From Shinella sp. SUS2 (GTDB lineage Bacteria; Pseudomonadota; Alphaproteobacteria; Rhizobiales; Rhizobiaceae), in the NCBI RefSeq assembly GCF_001262505.1, contig NZ_KQ410732.1:62001-126000 (forward strand): 64,000 nt of DNA. The letters run 5' to 3'. Made by a program: the position numbers and the translations under genes. Of the stretch, positions 9,726 through 18,496 are shown one piece after another (the stretch's first letter is position 1; each line of letters opens with the position of its first letter). The notes under the pieces were generated by a model. It ran no database searches and was not told where the DNA came from. It saw only the letters and a list, made by a program, of their open reading frames with translations.

Positions 9726-9883
9726 GCGGGCTCCTGTTCGTTGTGGCCTTCCGGCAGCAAGCGTCCCGCTCCTGACGGGCCGGCAGGGCGTTGTCGCTTG
9801 TCTTCGAGCCGCGAAAACGCCCTAACCTGGTGTCTTTCGTATTCCCGGACGGAGGATCGGTCCCCGCCTTCCGGACGTACTCT

Positions 9884-9947
9884 CGATCCTTGTTTTTGCC
9901 GCATTATCCGACGCCGAAGCGATTTCGCTTCGGCTGGAAATGCTCTA
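9884..9947 (-). repeat. Rhizobial-type dispersed intergenic palindrome
   Basis: On the minus strand this reads AGAGCATTTCCAGC, then a perfect hairpin (10-bp arms at 9913-9922 and 9925-9934, 2-base loop), then GTCGGATAATGCGGCAAAAA. I recognise the GAGCATTTCC...ATAATGCG frame as a repeat scattered between genes in Rhizobiales genomes. It starts inside the stop codon of the permease at 9945 and may act as a transcription end or mRNA stabiliser. Confidence 0.6.
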
Positions 9948-10742
9948 GTCCCGCGACGACATGGCGCCGAGCAGCTTCGGCAGGTCGCCGAAGCGGGCGA
10001 CGAGACCGAAGATGGTGGCGGCGATGGCGACGAAGAGGATCGTGACCGAGGCCATCGTCGGCGTATAGCCGTAGCGCAGGGCGTTGAAGATCTTGATCGG
10101 CAGCGTCTCCATCGTGAAACCGATCGTCATGTAGGCAACGATATACTCGTTGAGCGACAGGACGAAGGCGAAGGCATAGCCGGAGATCAGATAGGGCAGG
10201 ATGAGCGGCAGGACAACCGTGCGGAAGATCGTGCGGTCATCGGCGCCCATCGTGGAGGCTGCTTCCACCAGCGAACGGTCGATGGAAGAGAAGCCGAGCG
10301 AGAGCGTGACCAGCGGCAGCGTCACGAAGAAGATCGCATGGCTGATGACGGCTGTCGCGGGCTGGCCGTAGAAGCCGGTCGTCGCCCAGAAGGTGAGAAG
10401 GCCGAGCGCGGTGATGACCGGCGGCAGCGTGAAGGGCGCGACGCCGAGCAGCTGGAAGATGTTTGCCCAGGGCGCGTGGCGGCGCCAGAGGAACCAGGCG
10501 AGCGGCAGGGCGATGGCGAGCGCGACGGCCGCTGAAAGAGCCGCGAGCGTTATCGAGGCGAAGAGTGCGTTGCGCCACTCGACATTGGTGAAGATTTCGC
10601 CGTACCAGCCGAGCGAAAAGCCCTGCGGCGGGAAGGCGAGCGTCTGCTTCTCGTTGACCGAGACACCGGCCACCACGATGATCGGCAGCGAGAGAAAGAG
10701 GCCGATAAGGCCGAAATAGACCTTCTGCAGAAGCGCGTTCAT
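9945..10742 (-). CDS. ABC importer permease, PotC type (second system)
   Basis: This 265-residue permease has six hydrophobic segments. The EAA-type loop VEAASTMGADDRTIFRTVVLP is near residue 165. Its ATG overlaps the stop of the upstream permease in an ATGA arrangement, so translation is coupled. It closes the operon agmatinase, binding protein, ATPase, permease, permease. Its stop codon lies within the dispersed repeat downstream. Confidence 0.9.
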   Translation of the reverse strand: MNALLQKVYFGLIGLFLSLPIIVVAGVSVNEKQTLAFPPQGFSLGWYGEIFTNVEWRNALFASITLAALSAAVALAIALPLAWFLWRRHAPWANIFQLLGVAPFTLPPVITALGLLTFWATTGFYGQPATAVISHAIFFVTLPLVTLSLGFSSIDRSLVEAASTMGADDRTIFRTVVLPLILPYLISGYAFAFVLSLNEYIVAYMTIGFTMETLPIKIFNALRYGYTPTMASVTILFVAIAATIFGLVARFGDLPKLLGAMSSRD

Positions 10743-11593
10743 GCGGCTTCTCCCTTGCGACCGGCATAGACCGTGAGTGCGACGAGGCCGAGCGTGACGA
10801 GCACGAGGAACACGGCCATGGCGGCGGCGAACGGCATGTTGGACTGGTAGATCGCCTGGTCGGTGATGAGCACCGAGAGCGTCCAGTGCTGCGGCCGGCC
10901 GAGGATCTGCGGCAGGAGGTAGGAGCCGAGCGCGAAGATGAACACCATGATCAGCGTCGCGACGATGGTGTTCCTGAGTGCCGGCACGACCACGGTGAAG
11001 AAAGATTTTACCGGCGAGGCGCCAAGCGTGCGCGCGGCCTCCGTCAGGGTGGGGTCGAGCCGCACCAGCGCGGGATAGAGCACGAGCACGGTATAGGGCA
11101 GCGCCTGGTAGGTCATGGCGGTCAACACCGCGCCGAAGCTCGGGTTGAGGGCCACCGCCTCGTTCATGATGCCGAGCATCACGAGCAGATTGGTAATACC
11201 GGCGGTACGCGAGAAGAGGGTCGACCAGGCAAAGCCGATGATGACTTCCGACAGCGACAGGATGGAGAGCAGCGCCACCAGCCAGAGCACCTGCGTCTTT
11301 CGCCGGGCGCGCGAGAGCAGATATGTGAAGGGGACGGCGAGCACCACACAGCAGATGGCGACCGTAATCGCCAGGAACAGCGAGAAGCCGAGCACCTTGC
11401 CGAAGAACAGGCTCAGGAAGCGGGCATAGTTGTCGAAGACGAAATCGGGCGAGTAGAACCCCGCCGGGTCGCGGCGGAAGAAGGAGACGGCGATCATCGT
11501 CGCGAAGGGCACGACGAAGAAGACGATCAGCATGCCCGCGGGAAAGAACAGCGGGCCGTAGTCGGAAAACTTCTGCGGAGCCTCGCGTCTCAT
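10739..11593 (-). CDS. ABC importer permease, PotB type (second system)
   Basis: This permease of about 284 residues has six hydrophobic segments and an EAA-type loop (TEAARTLGASPVKSFFTVVVP near residue 190). I use the ATG at 11593 because it overlaps the ATPase stop as ATGA; an ATG at 11611 would add six residues inside the upstream gene. It pairs with the PotC-type protein downstream and shares overlapping start and stop codons at both ends. Confidence 0.9.
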   Translation of the reverse strand: MRREAPQKFSDYGPLFFPAGMLIVFFVVPFATMIAVSFFRRDPAGFYSPDFVFDNYARFLSLFFGKVLGFSLFLAITVAICCVVLAVPFTYLLSRARRKTQVLWLVALLSILSLSEVIIGFAWSTLFSRTAGITNLLVMLGIMNEAVALNPSFGAVLTAMTYQALPYTVLVLYPALVRLDPTLTEAARTLGASPVKSFFTVVVPALRNTIVATLIMVFIFALGSYLLPQILGRPQHWTLSVLITDQAIYQSNMPFAAAMAVFLVLVTLGLVALTVYAGRKGEAA

Positions 11594-12624
11594 GACTTCA
11601 GCACCACGCAATCGCCGGGGTTGAGCTGGATGCCGACGGTCTGGCCGACGGCAACGTCTGGCCGGGCATTCGGCATGGAGACGGCGACGACCTGCTTGCC
11701 GGCCGCCTCGACGAAGGTCTCGATCGTGCCGCCGAGATCGCGCACGAAGGTGACGGTCCCCGTGATCGGGGCGTTGCCGGCGGCGGTGAGGTGCACGTCT
11801 TCCGGGCGCACCGAGATGATGCCGGACTTGAGGCCCGCCGGGATGGAAAGGCCGGGCACCTGCGCGCCGAGCACGCTCGCGCCGGCGCCGCCGGCGGAGA
11901 AGTCGATGAGGTTGGTCATGCCGATGAAGTCGGCGACGAAGGTGTCGGCCGGGCGGCGGTAGATTTCGACGGGCGCGGCGGCCTGGCGGATTTCACCGCC
12001 GCTCATCACGACGACCGTGTCGGCCATGGTCATGGCCTCGCGCTGGTCGTGGGTGACGACGATGGTGGTGATGCCGAGGCGTTGCTGCAGCTGGCGCAGT
12101 TCCACCTGCATGGCCTCGCGCAGCTTCGCGTCGAGGGCGGAGAGCGGTTCGTCGAGCAGGAAGAGTTTCGGCGAGATGGCGAGCGCGCGGGCGATCGCGA
12201 CGCGCTGGCGCTGGCCGCCGGAGAGCTTTGCGACCGGGCGGTCCGCGTAGCCTGTAAGGTGGATCATCGCGAGCAGCTCGTCGACGCGTTTCTTCTGCTC
12301 TTCCTTGCCGACGCCGCGGATGCGCAGCGAATAGGCGATGTTCTCGCCGACCGTCAGGTGCGGGAAAAGCGCCAGCGACTGGAAGACCATGCCGAGCTCC
12401 CGTTTGTGGGTCGGCACGTTGGTAATGTCCTTGCCGTCGAGCTTGATGGCGCCGCTCGTCGGAAGATCGAGGCCGGCGACCATGCGCATCAGGGTCGTCT
12501 TGCCGCAACCGGACGGGCCGAGAAGGCAGACGAAGGTGCCGTGCGGAACCGTCAGCTCGACATTCTTGACGGCCGTGAAGGTACCAAACTGCTTGACGAT
12601 ATTCTGGAGGGTCAATCCGGACAT
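11590..12624 (-). CDS. ABC importer ATP-binding protein, PotA type (second system)
   Basis: This 344-residue ATPase carries Walker [10 protein letters not shown] at about residues 37-45, the signature LSGGQRQRVAIARAL and Walker [13 protein letters not shown], then a TOBE-like C-terminal region. It follows the binding-protein gene after an 81-bp gap that holds a 12-bp hairpin, and overlaps the next permease by 4 bases. It drives the second polyamine-type importer. Confidence 0.92.
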   Translation of the reverse strand: MSGLTLQNIVKQFGTFTAVKNVELTVPHGTFVCLLGPSGCGKTTLMRMVAGLDLPTSGAIKLDGKDITNVPTHKRELGMVFQSLALFPHLTVGENIAYSLRIRGVGKEEQKKRVDELLAMIHLTGYADRPVAKLSGGQRQRVAIARALAISPKLFLLDEPLSALDAKLREAMQVELRQLQQRLGITTIVVTHDQREAMTMADTVVVMSGGEIRQAAAPVEIYRRPADTFVADFIGMTNLIDFSAGGAGASVLGAQVPGLSIPAGLKSGIISVRPEDVHLTAAGNAPITGTVTFVRDLGGTIETFVEAAGKQVVAVSMPNARPDVAVGQTVGIQLNPGDCVVLKS

Positions 12625-12656
12625 TGGAGCTCCGCTCGGCGCTGACGGTTTTGGGG

Positions 12657-12684
12657 CCGGCCGGCTGATTGTTCAGCCGGCCGG
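12657..12684 (-). terminator. Intra-operon hairpin after the second binding-protein gene
   Basis: Perfect 12-bp arms (12657-12668 and 12673-12684) with a 4-base loop lie between the binding-protein and ATPase genes. There is no U-tract. The position suggests partial termination or protection of the upstream message. Confidence 0.55.
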
Positions 12685-12705
12685 TCGAGTTCTGGAAGGC
12701 GCGGC

Positions 12706-13800
12706 TCAGCCCGCGATCATTTCCGTCCACTTCTGGTTCAGCCAGTCGGCCTTGGACGTGTAGAGGTCATAACGCGGGATGATCGGCTCGATGTCCGAGG
12801 ACACCGCGGCGAACTCTTCGGCCGTGAGGTCGAGCAGATCGCGCTTCAGTGTCGGGGCGGTGCCGACCTTGCGCGACAGGAGCGCCTGGATCTTCGGCTG
12901 GCACATGTAGTTGATGAAGGTGTGGGCTTCTTCGGCCTTTTCGGAGGCACGCGACAGGGCCCAGCAACCGGAATCCATGATGCCGCCTTCCTTCGGGAAG
13001 GTGGAGCGGACCGGCTGGCCATCCTTTGCGGCAAGGCCCGTCACGTCATGGTAGTACTGGCCCATCGGGATTTCGCCCGACTTCAGCGACTGTTCGAACT
13101 GCGCCTCGTCGCGATACCACAGGCGGACGTTCGGCTTGACTTCGGCGAGCTTCTCGAAGGCCTTGACGAGGCCCTCCTCGGTGTCGAGCGCGTTGGTGCC
13201 ACCGAAATGGGTCTTCGCGGTCACTTCCAGGAGGAACGAGTTCGAGACGAGCGCCAGCAGGCCGAGCTTGTCGGCGTTGGCCGGATCCCACAGCGCATTC
13301 CAGGAGGTCGGCGCTTCCTTGTAGACATCCGTGTTGGTGACGAGCGTGATGTACCAGGCGACGGCACCGATGCCGGCGACGCGGCCGTCGGGATACTTGT
13401 TGACGAAATGGTCGATGAGGTTCGATGAATTCGGGATCTTGGCCGTGTCGAGAGCGGCCCAGAGTTCGGTCGACTGGCCCTTCAGCATGGCGACCTGCGA
13501 CATCATCGAGACGTCGGCCGGGGCCTGGCCGGCCTTGGCGGCCTGTTCGAGCTGGACGAGCCAGGCTTCGCCGGTCGGCTCGGCGACCGATTCCACGGCG
13601 ATGCCGGTTTCCTTGGTGAAATCGGCAAAAATGTTCTTGTCGAACGAATCCTTGAAGTAGCCGCCATACACGCCGACCTTCAGCGACTTGTCCTGGGCGC
13701 GCAGCACGGCCGGCATGGCCAGCAGCGAGGCACCGGCAACGCCGGCACCCAGCACCGCGCGGCGGCTGACATTGGTCTTGAGGATGTCACGCATCGTCAT
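12706..13800 (-). CDS. Substrate-binding protein, PotD-like, Tat-type signal (second system)
   Basis: This 364-residue extracellular solute-binding protein has a twin-arginine-like leader with SRRAVLG at about residues 12-18 and probable cleavage after residue 36 (VLRAQ). The mature start KSLKVGVYGGYF and the later EEAHTFINYMCQPKIQALLS resemble polyamine-type binding proteins. An AGGAG site lies 5 bases before the first ATG. It follows the agmatinase gene by 62 bp on the same strand. Tat export would imply folding before export, unlike the first and third systems, whose leaders look Sec-type. Confidence 0.88.
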   Translation of the reverse strand: MTMRDILKTNVSRRAVLGAGVAGASLLAMPAVLRAQDKSLKVGVYGGYFKDSFDKNIFADFTKETGIAVESVAEPTGEAWLVQLEQAAKAGQAPADVSMMSQVAMLKGQSTELWAALDTAKIPNSSNLIDHFVNKYPDGRVAGIGAVAWYITLVTNTDVYKEAPTSWNALWDPANADKLGLLALVSNSFLLEVTAKTHFGGTNALDTEEGLVKAFEKLAEVKPNVRLWYRDEAQFEQSLKSGEIPMGQYYHDVTGLAAKDGQPVRSTFPKEGGIMDSGCWALSRASEKAEEAHTFINYMCQPKIQALLSRKVGTAPTLKRDLLDLTAEEFAAVSSDIEPIIPRYDLYTSKADWLNQKWTEMIAG

Positions 13801-13862
13801 TTTTCTCCTGTTAGGCCGGCCGATCGATCCGGCCGGTGCGTTCCCGTTGTTGCTATTGTATG

Positions 13863-14915
13863 TCAGGCGGTCCGGGCCACGGAAGGGCTGAAAACCATAA
13901 GGCTCAGAATTTCGAACAGCACCTGGGCGCCGGCATGGGCGGTGTTGGTCGTGGCGTCATATTGCGGGGCGACTTCGACGACGTCGCCGCCGACGAGATT
14001 GATGCCCTTGAGGCCGCGGATCAGCTCCAGAACCTCGCGGCTCGTCAGGCCGCCGATTTCCGGCGTACCGGTGCCAGGGGCGAAGCTCGGGTCGAGGCTG
14101 TCGATGTCGAAGGAGAGATAGGTCGGCCCGTCGCCAACGATCGCCTTCGCCTTCTCGATGATGGCAGGAATGCCGCGGCCGCTCACCTCTTCGGCGTGGA
14201 TGACGGTCATGCCGGACTCATAGGAGAATTCCCAGAGATATTCCGACGAGCCGCGGATACCGATCTGGATCGTGCGGGTCGGGTCGAGCACGCCGTCGAG
14301 CACGGCGTTGCGGAACGGGCCGCCATGGTGGAACTTCGTCTGGTCGAAGGAGCCGCCGGTGTCGCAATGGGCATCGATATGGATCATGCCGACCGGCTGT
14401 TTCTTCCCGACCGCCTTCATGATCGGATGGGTGATCGAGTGGTCGCCGCCGACGGCGAGCGGGATCACGCCGGCATCGACGATCTGGTTGAAGCGCTTCT
14501 CGATGTCGTCATGGCTGAGCTCGAGGCGATAGCGGCTCTGGAAGGGTACGTCGCCGATATCGGCCACGCGCAGTTCCTGCACCGGGGCGCAATCGAGCAC
14601 GTGGTTGTAGGGGCCGATGCGCTCGATGGAGCGCATGGCGCGCGGCCCGAAGCGCGAGCCGGGGCGGTTGGTGACGCCGAGATCCATCGGCACGCCCGTT
14701 ATGGCGACCTGGAGATTGCCGAAATCGGGATTTTCCGCATCAAGGGGCATGTAAGGCGCGGAGAGGAAGGTCGGCACGCCGGCATAGGGCGCAAGGCGCG
14801 AGCCGCTCTTGGTGAAGATCTTGTCGGCGACCTTGCGGAAGGCCGGGTCGAACAGTTCGCCACCGTGGCTTGCGCCGTATTTTGCCTTGAGTTCGTCGAG
14901 CTTGCTGCCGCCCAT
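13863..14915 (-). CDS. speB: Agmatinase/arginase-family ureohydrolase
   Basis: This 350-residue binuclear manganese enzyme carries all three family signatures: VGGDHSI, HIDAHCD and LSFDIDSLDPSFAPG. The reaction is hydrolysis of a guanidino group to an amine plus urea. Agmatine giving putrescine is the default, but guanidinobutyrate or guanidinopropionate are alternatives, and the protein is about 30 residues longer than typical SpeB because of an N-terminal extension. An AGGTAAGGA site precedes the ATG. It heads an operon with a polyamine-type importer, which supports a guanidino compound as the imported cargo. The divergent LysR gene is the likely regulator. Confidence 0.88.
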   Translation of the reverse strand: MGGSKLDELKAKYGASHGGELFDPAFRKVADKIFTKSGSRLAPYAGVPTFLSAPYMPLDAENPDFGNLQVAITGVPMDLGVTNRPGSRFGPRAMRSIERIGPYNHVLDCAPVQELRVADIGDVPFQSRYRLELSHDDIEKRFNQIVDAGVIPLAVGGDHSITHPIMKAVGKKQPVGMIHIDAHCDTGGSFDQTKFHHGGPFRNAVLDGVLDPTRTIQIGIRGSSEYLWEFSYESGMTVIHAEEVSGRGIPAIIEKAKAIVGDGPTYLSFDIDSLDPSFAPGTGTPEIGGLTSREVLELIRGLKGINLVGGDVVEVAPQYDATTNTAHAGAQVLFEILSLMVFSPSVARTA

Positions 14916-15064
14916 TGTCCTTACCTCACCTGTCAGAAATGCGGGCAGACCGGGGGCCGGAGCAGAAGCGAGCCAAATGATGTTCCCCCGGGGCTTTGCC
15001 CTCGTTCTTCATAGTATCGTAATAAAACGGCTGGAAAATCAATTGACATTGTTGTAGCGGTTTG

Positions 15065-15081
15065 TGTGAGAAAAACTCACA
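15065..15081. promoter_or_regulatory. Candidate LysR-type operator
   Basis: Perfect arms TGTGAG and CTCACA surround AAAAA, matching the T-N11-A dyad style of LysR regulators. The site ends 16 bp before the lysR ATG, a position suited to autorepression, and lies in the divergent region shared with the agmatinase operon. Confidence 0.5.
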
Positions 15082-15097
15082 TACCGGAACCGCCTCC

Positions 15098-16114
15098 ATG
15101 GCCTCGCGCCTGCCGCCGCTCAACCCGCTTCGCGCCTTCGAGGCGACCGCCCGCCGGGGCGCGGTTTCGGCTGCCGCGCGCGAGCTGAACGTGACGCACG
15201 GCGCGGTCAGCCACCAGATACGGGCACTGGAGGAATCGCTTGGCACCGTTCTTTTCGAGCGCGGCGGCAAGCGGCTCAAGCTGACGCCGCAGGGCGCGCT
15301 TCTGCTGCCCGCCGTTACCAATGCCTTCGGCGAGATCGCGGCAGCAACGGCGCTGATGAAGCAGCCGGAGACCCGCGGCGATCTCACCGTCACCTGCGTG
15401 CCGGCGCTCCTGTCGCTCTGGCTCATCCCGCGCCTCAACACCTTCACCGACCAGTTCCCCGGCGTGCGTGTGACGCTGATCGCCTCCAACGATCCCGACA
15501 ATCTGCGCTCGCTCGACACGGATGTCAGCGTGCTCTACGGCGATGGCAACTGGCCGGATTGCTGGACGCGGCTCTGGTCGCATCTCCAGCTCTTTCCGGT
15601 GGCGAGCCCGACGCTGCTCAACAGCCGGCCGCTGCGCTCGGTGCGCGATCTTTCCGACCACACGCTGTTCCACGGCGACGACGGGCGCGAATGGAACACC
15701 TGGCTGGCGGCGGCGGATGCGATCGACGTGGTGCGCGGGCGCCAGCATTTCATGAGCGACGCGCGCCTTTCCACCGAGGCGGCGCTGCATGGCCAGGGTA
15801 TCGCCCTCGGCGACACGATCACCGCCAGCAACCTCATCGCCCGCGGCGAACTCGTCGTGCCCTTCGACCTGACGGTGCCGGCCAATGACGCGTTCTATGT
15901 CGCCTGCCGGCAGGCGGTGCGCCAGGCGCCGATCGTCAAGGTGTTCATCGACTGGCTCTTTGCCTCGCTCGAAGAGAGCCTGCCCGAGCCGCAGACCTCC
16001 GCCCGCATGATATTGCGCGGCCGCAGCGGCCGGACCGGTGAAAACCATCACGCGACCGCAATCCCGGCCAAGCGCCGTGTTCCCTCCACCCCCCAGCGCA
16101 AGACCCGCGCCTGA
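15098..16114 (+). CDS. LysR-family transcriptional regulator (GcvA-like)
   Basis: This protein of about 338 residues opens with the GcvA/AmpR-like start LPPLNPLRAFEATARRGAVS, then a winged helix-turn-helix (roughly residues 5-65, including HGAVSHQIRALEESLG) and a LysR substrate domain. The ATG at 15098 is preferred over an upstream TTG that would overlap the operator. It is divergent from the agmatinase-importer operon and sits 11 bp upstream of the aminotransferase, so it probably regulates both. The basic C-terminal tail (last 35 residues) is longer than usual and looks disordered. Confidence 0.88.
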   Translation: MASRLPPLNPLRAFEATARRGAVSAAARELNVTHGAVSHQIRALEESLGTVLFERGGKRLKLTPQGALLLPAVTNAFGEIAAATALMKQPETRGDLTVTCVPALLSLWLIPRLNTFTDQFPGVRVTLIASNDPDNLRSLDTDVSVLYGDGNWPDCWTRLWSHLQLFPVASPTLLNSRPLRSVRDLSDHTLFHGDDGREWNTWLAAADAIDVVRGRQHFMSDARLSTEAALHGQGIALGDTITASNLIARGELVVPFDLTVPANDAFYVACRQAVRQAPIVKVFIDWLFASLEESLPEPQTSARMILRGRSGRTGENHHATAIPAKRRVPSTPQRKTRA

Positions 16115-16125
16115 CCGCTACGGAA

Positions 16126-17304
16126 ATGACAATGCCCCGTTTCAACCCGCTCGTCGAAACCCTTGCCGCCCCGCCGATCCCGTCCGTCTTCGCCTGGGGC
16201 GATGCCTATGATGGCCGTAGCGGCCCGATGATCGACCTGTCGCAGGCTGTGCCCGGTTATCCGCCGCATCCCGACATGCTGCGCCTGCTCGGCGAATATG
16301 CCGCTTCGCGCGCCTATACGGGCTATGGGCCGATCGAAGGCGAGGACAGCCTGCGCAAGGCCTATGCGCTGCATGTGGCGGAGGCCTACGGCGCGGCGAT
16401 TGTCGCCGGCAATGTCCATATCACGGCCGGCTGCAACCAGGCCTTCATCTGTGCCGCCATGGCGGTCGCCGGAGCCGGTGATGCGGTGCTGATGACCGAT
16501 CCCTACTATTTCAACCAGGAAACGACGCTCGCCATGCTGGGTATCAAGACCCGGTTTGCTGCCTGCGACCCCGCCAATGGGTTCCTGCCTGACATCGAGA
16601 CGCTGGCATCGGCGATTACGCCCGACGTGCGCGCCGTCGCGCTCGTCTCTCCGAACAACCCCACCGGCGCCGTCTATCCGCCCGCCCTGCTGGCGCAGAT
16701 CTACGATCTTTGCGCCGCACGCGGTGTCTGGCTCATTCTCGACGAGACCTATCGCGACTTCCTGCCGGCCGGTGCCGGCCGGCCGCATGACCTGTTCGGC
16801 CGGCCGGGCTGGGAGAGCACGCTGATCAGCCTCTACAGCTTCTCGAAATCCTTCTGCATACCCGGCCATCGCCTCGGCGCCATCACGGCGGGTGCCGGCG
16901 TGGTCGAGCAGGTCGCCAAGATCATGGACAACCTGCAGATCTGCCCGCCGCGCTCCGCCCAAGCCGCTGTTGCCACAGCCCTGCCACTCCTGGCCGACTG
17001 GCGCGAGGAGAACCGTCGGGAAATCGCCCGGCGGGTCGAGGCGCTGCTTTCGACTATGGCCGGCGCTCCGGCCTGGCGCGTTGGCGCGGTCGGCGCCTAC
17101 TTCGCCTTCATTGGCCATCCGTTCGGCGAAGCGCCCTCCGCGCGGGTCGCGGAGAAGCTGGCCAAGGAGGCCGGCATTCTCTGCCTGCCCGGCAGCTATT
17201 TCGGTGCGCGGCAGGACGGCTACCTCCGCTTCGCCTTCGCCAATGCCGATGTGACGACGATCGGGCGGCTGCAGGAACGGCTCAACCGATTCGCCTTGGA
17301 CTAA
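16126..17304 (+). CDS. PLP-dependent aminotransferase, class I/II
   Basis: This 392-residue fold-type I enzyme has the class I landmarks: the PNNPTGAVY loop, the ILDETYRDF aspartate segment and the cofactor lysine in SFSKSFCIPGHRLG. It probably moves an amino group between an amino acid and a 2-oxoacid in the cytoplasm; the substrate is not clear. An in-frame ATG two codons later (16132) is an equally possible start. It follows lysR closely and likely shares its transcript. With the agmatinase and importer opposite, a role in polyamine or guanidino-acid nitrogen recovery is an inference. Confidence 0.87.
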   Translation: MTMPRFNPLVETLAAPPIPSVFAWGDAYDGRSGPMIDLSQAVPGYPPHPDMLRLLGEYAASRAYTGYGPIEGEDSLRKAYALHVAEAYGAAIVAGNVHITAGCNQAFICAAMAVAGAGDAVLMTDPYYFNQETTLAMLGIKTRFAACDPANGFLPDIETLASAITPDVRAVALVSPNNPTGAVYPPALLAQIYDLCAARGVWLILDETYRDFLPAGAGRPHDLFGRPGWESTLISLYSFSKSFCIPGHRLGAITAGAGVVEQVAKIMDNLQICPPRSAQAAVATALPLLADWREENRREIARRVEALLSTMAGAPAWRVGAVGAYFAFIGHPFGEAPSARVAEKLAKEAGILCLPGSYFGARQDGYLRFAFANADVTTIGRLQERLNRFALD

Positions 17305-17349
17305 TCAGCGGTTGCTACTTTTAGCTGAGCGAGACGATGTTCATGTAGA

Positions 17350-17375
17350 CCCCAGGCATCACCGAATGTCTGGGG
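17350..17375 (+). terminator. Hairpin downstream of the aminotransferase
   Basis: The arms CCCCAGGCAT and ATGTCTGGGG pair with one G-U, around a 6-base loop. It lies 45 bp past the aminotransferase stop. The U-tract is absent, so it is only a probable terminator. Confidence 0.45.
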
Positions 17376-17522
17376 GCGGCAAAATCATTTCGCTCCTAAT
17401 GGTTGCGTGTAGAAAATAGATGCAATCGCGCAAGCCGTGTCTTGTGCTTGCTCCGGTTGTCCTTATGGTCTTGACATGCTGCGCACCGGAGGACGTCCGG
17501 TCGCGGGGAAGAGGCTCAAGTC

Positions 17523-17990
17523 ATGGGAACAGCGGGCGAAGTTGACGGGCCAACTACCGAAGACGCTCTTGGCGCCTCCTTGGTGGCGCAAGGCGTGGTG
17601 CATCAACTCCGTCGGGCCCACGGCCAGTTCCTTCACCGTTTCCTCCTCTATTTTTCGGCTATGAACCTGCGTCCGGCAGAGTTCAGCGCCCTCGCCCTGA
17701 TCGCGGAAAATCCCGGGCGCAAGCAATCGGAGATTGCCGGAGCGATGGGTGTCCAACGGGCGAATTTCGTATCGCTGATGAACGAGCTCGAAGGGCGATG
17801 TCTGATCGAGCGGCGTGCTGCGCCGAACGACCGGCGCTCTCACGCCCTTTATGTAACTCCAGCCGGGGCGAGCCTATTTGCAGATGCCCGCAAGGCGGAG
17901 GCGGATTTTGAGGCGGATTGCCTGGAGCGACTTGGCGGTACGCGGGCGCGCGACCAGTTCCTGGTCCTCCTCACGCTTCTCTTCGGTTGA
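17523..17990 (+). CDS. MarR-family transcriptional regulator
   Basis: This 155-residue protein has the MarR winged helix: helix-turn-helix around residues 62-85 (RKQSEIAGAMGVQRANFVSL) and a basic wing with the conserved DRR (AAPNDRRSHALYVTPAG). The N-terminal 30 residues are less typical. It stands alone between the aminotransferase and the copper genes. Its target and ligand are unknown; self-regulation through the 218-bp upstream region is possible. Confidence 0.85.
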   Translation: MGTAGEVDGPTTEDALGASLVAQGVVHQLRRAHGQFLHRFLLYFSAMNLRPAEFSALALIAENPGRKQSEIAGAMGVQRANFVSLMNELEGRCLIERRAAPNDRRSHALYVTPAGASLFADARKAEADFEADCLERLGGTRARDQFLVLLTLLFG

Positions 17991-18011
17991 GTCTTTCCGG
18001 TGGATCCGGGC

Positions 18012-18042
18012 TTGACCTTGCCATGCGGGAAGGTTTCAGCAT
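18012..18042 (+). promoter_or_regulatory. CueR-type copper promoter
   Basis: A -35 element TTGACC (18012-18017) and a -10 element CAGCAT (18037-18042) are separated by 19 bp, the overlong spacer that MerR-family activators untwist. The spacer holds the dyad ACCTTGCC-ATGC-GGGAAGGT, very close to known CueR boxes. It drives copZ at 18067 and should be controlled by the cueR gene at 18497. Confidence 0.82.
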
Positions 18043-18066
18043 GGGTGACCAATCAGGAGACCCTTC

Positions 18067-18282
18067 ATGAGTGACAATGCCCGCCTCGCCTTCACTGTTG
18101 CGGATATGACCTGCGGTCATTGTGCCAAGACGATCACGGGCGCGGTCCTTTCTGCCTTTCCGGCCGCCAAGATCGAGATCGATCTCGGCACGAAGCGCGT
18201 TTCGGTTGAGAATGCCGGCGACCGCTCTGCCGTCGCCTCTGTCATCGAAGCTGAGGGCTATTCGCCGGTCGACGCCGCCTGA
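18067..18282 (+). CDS. copZ: Copper chaperone, heavy-metal-associated domain (CopZ-like)
   Basis: This 71-residue cytoplasmic protein is a single HMA domain with the metal motif MTCGHC (C16 and C19) in the first loop. The length is the normal one for CopZ chaperones, which carry Cu(I) to a P-type ATPase or to a regulator. An AGGAGA site lies 6 bases upstream of the ATG. The gene is directly behind a CueR-type promoter, so copper induction is likely. No copper ATPase is present in this window. Confidence 0.88.
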   Translation: MSDNARLAFTVADMTCGHCAKTITGAVLSAFPAAKIEIDLGTKRVSVENAGDRSAVASVIEAEGYSPVDAA

Positions 18283-18496
18283 GCGCAAAAGGCCGCTTGA
18301 TCTTGACAGACGGGGCACTGCGCGACCATTTCCAGAACGTGATGACGGCCCACTTTGCTCGTATGCTGACGGCTCGCCTGGCTTTTCCTGGCGCGCCGGA
18401 TGGGTCGGCAGGCACTGCGCTTTGCGCAATGCCCACCGTCTCGATCCTGCTGCGGCCGGAATGTTTTCCCGCGGCTTTCTGCAAGGGAGACTATGC

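Noticed and set aside
18283..18496. A 67-codon frame between copZ and cueR.
   Set aside because: It overlaps the cueR ribosome site and start, has no supporting ribosome site and no recognisable pattern.
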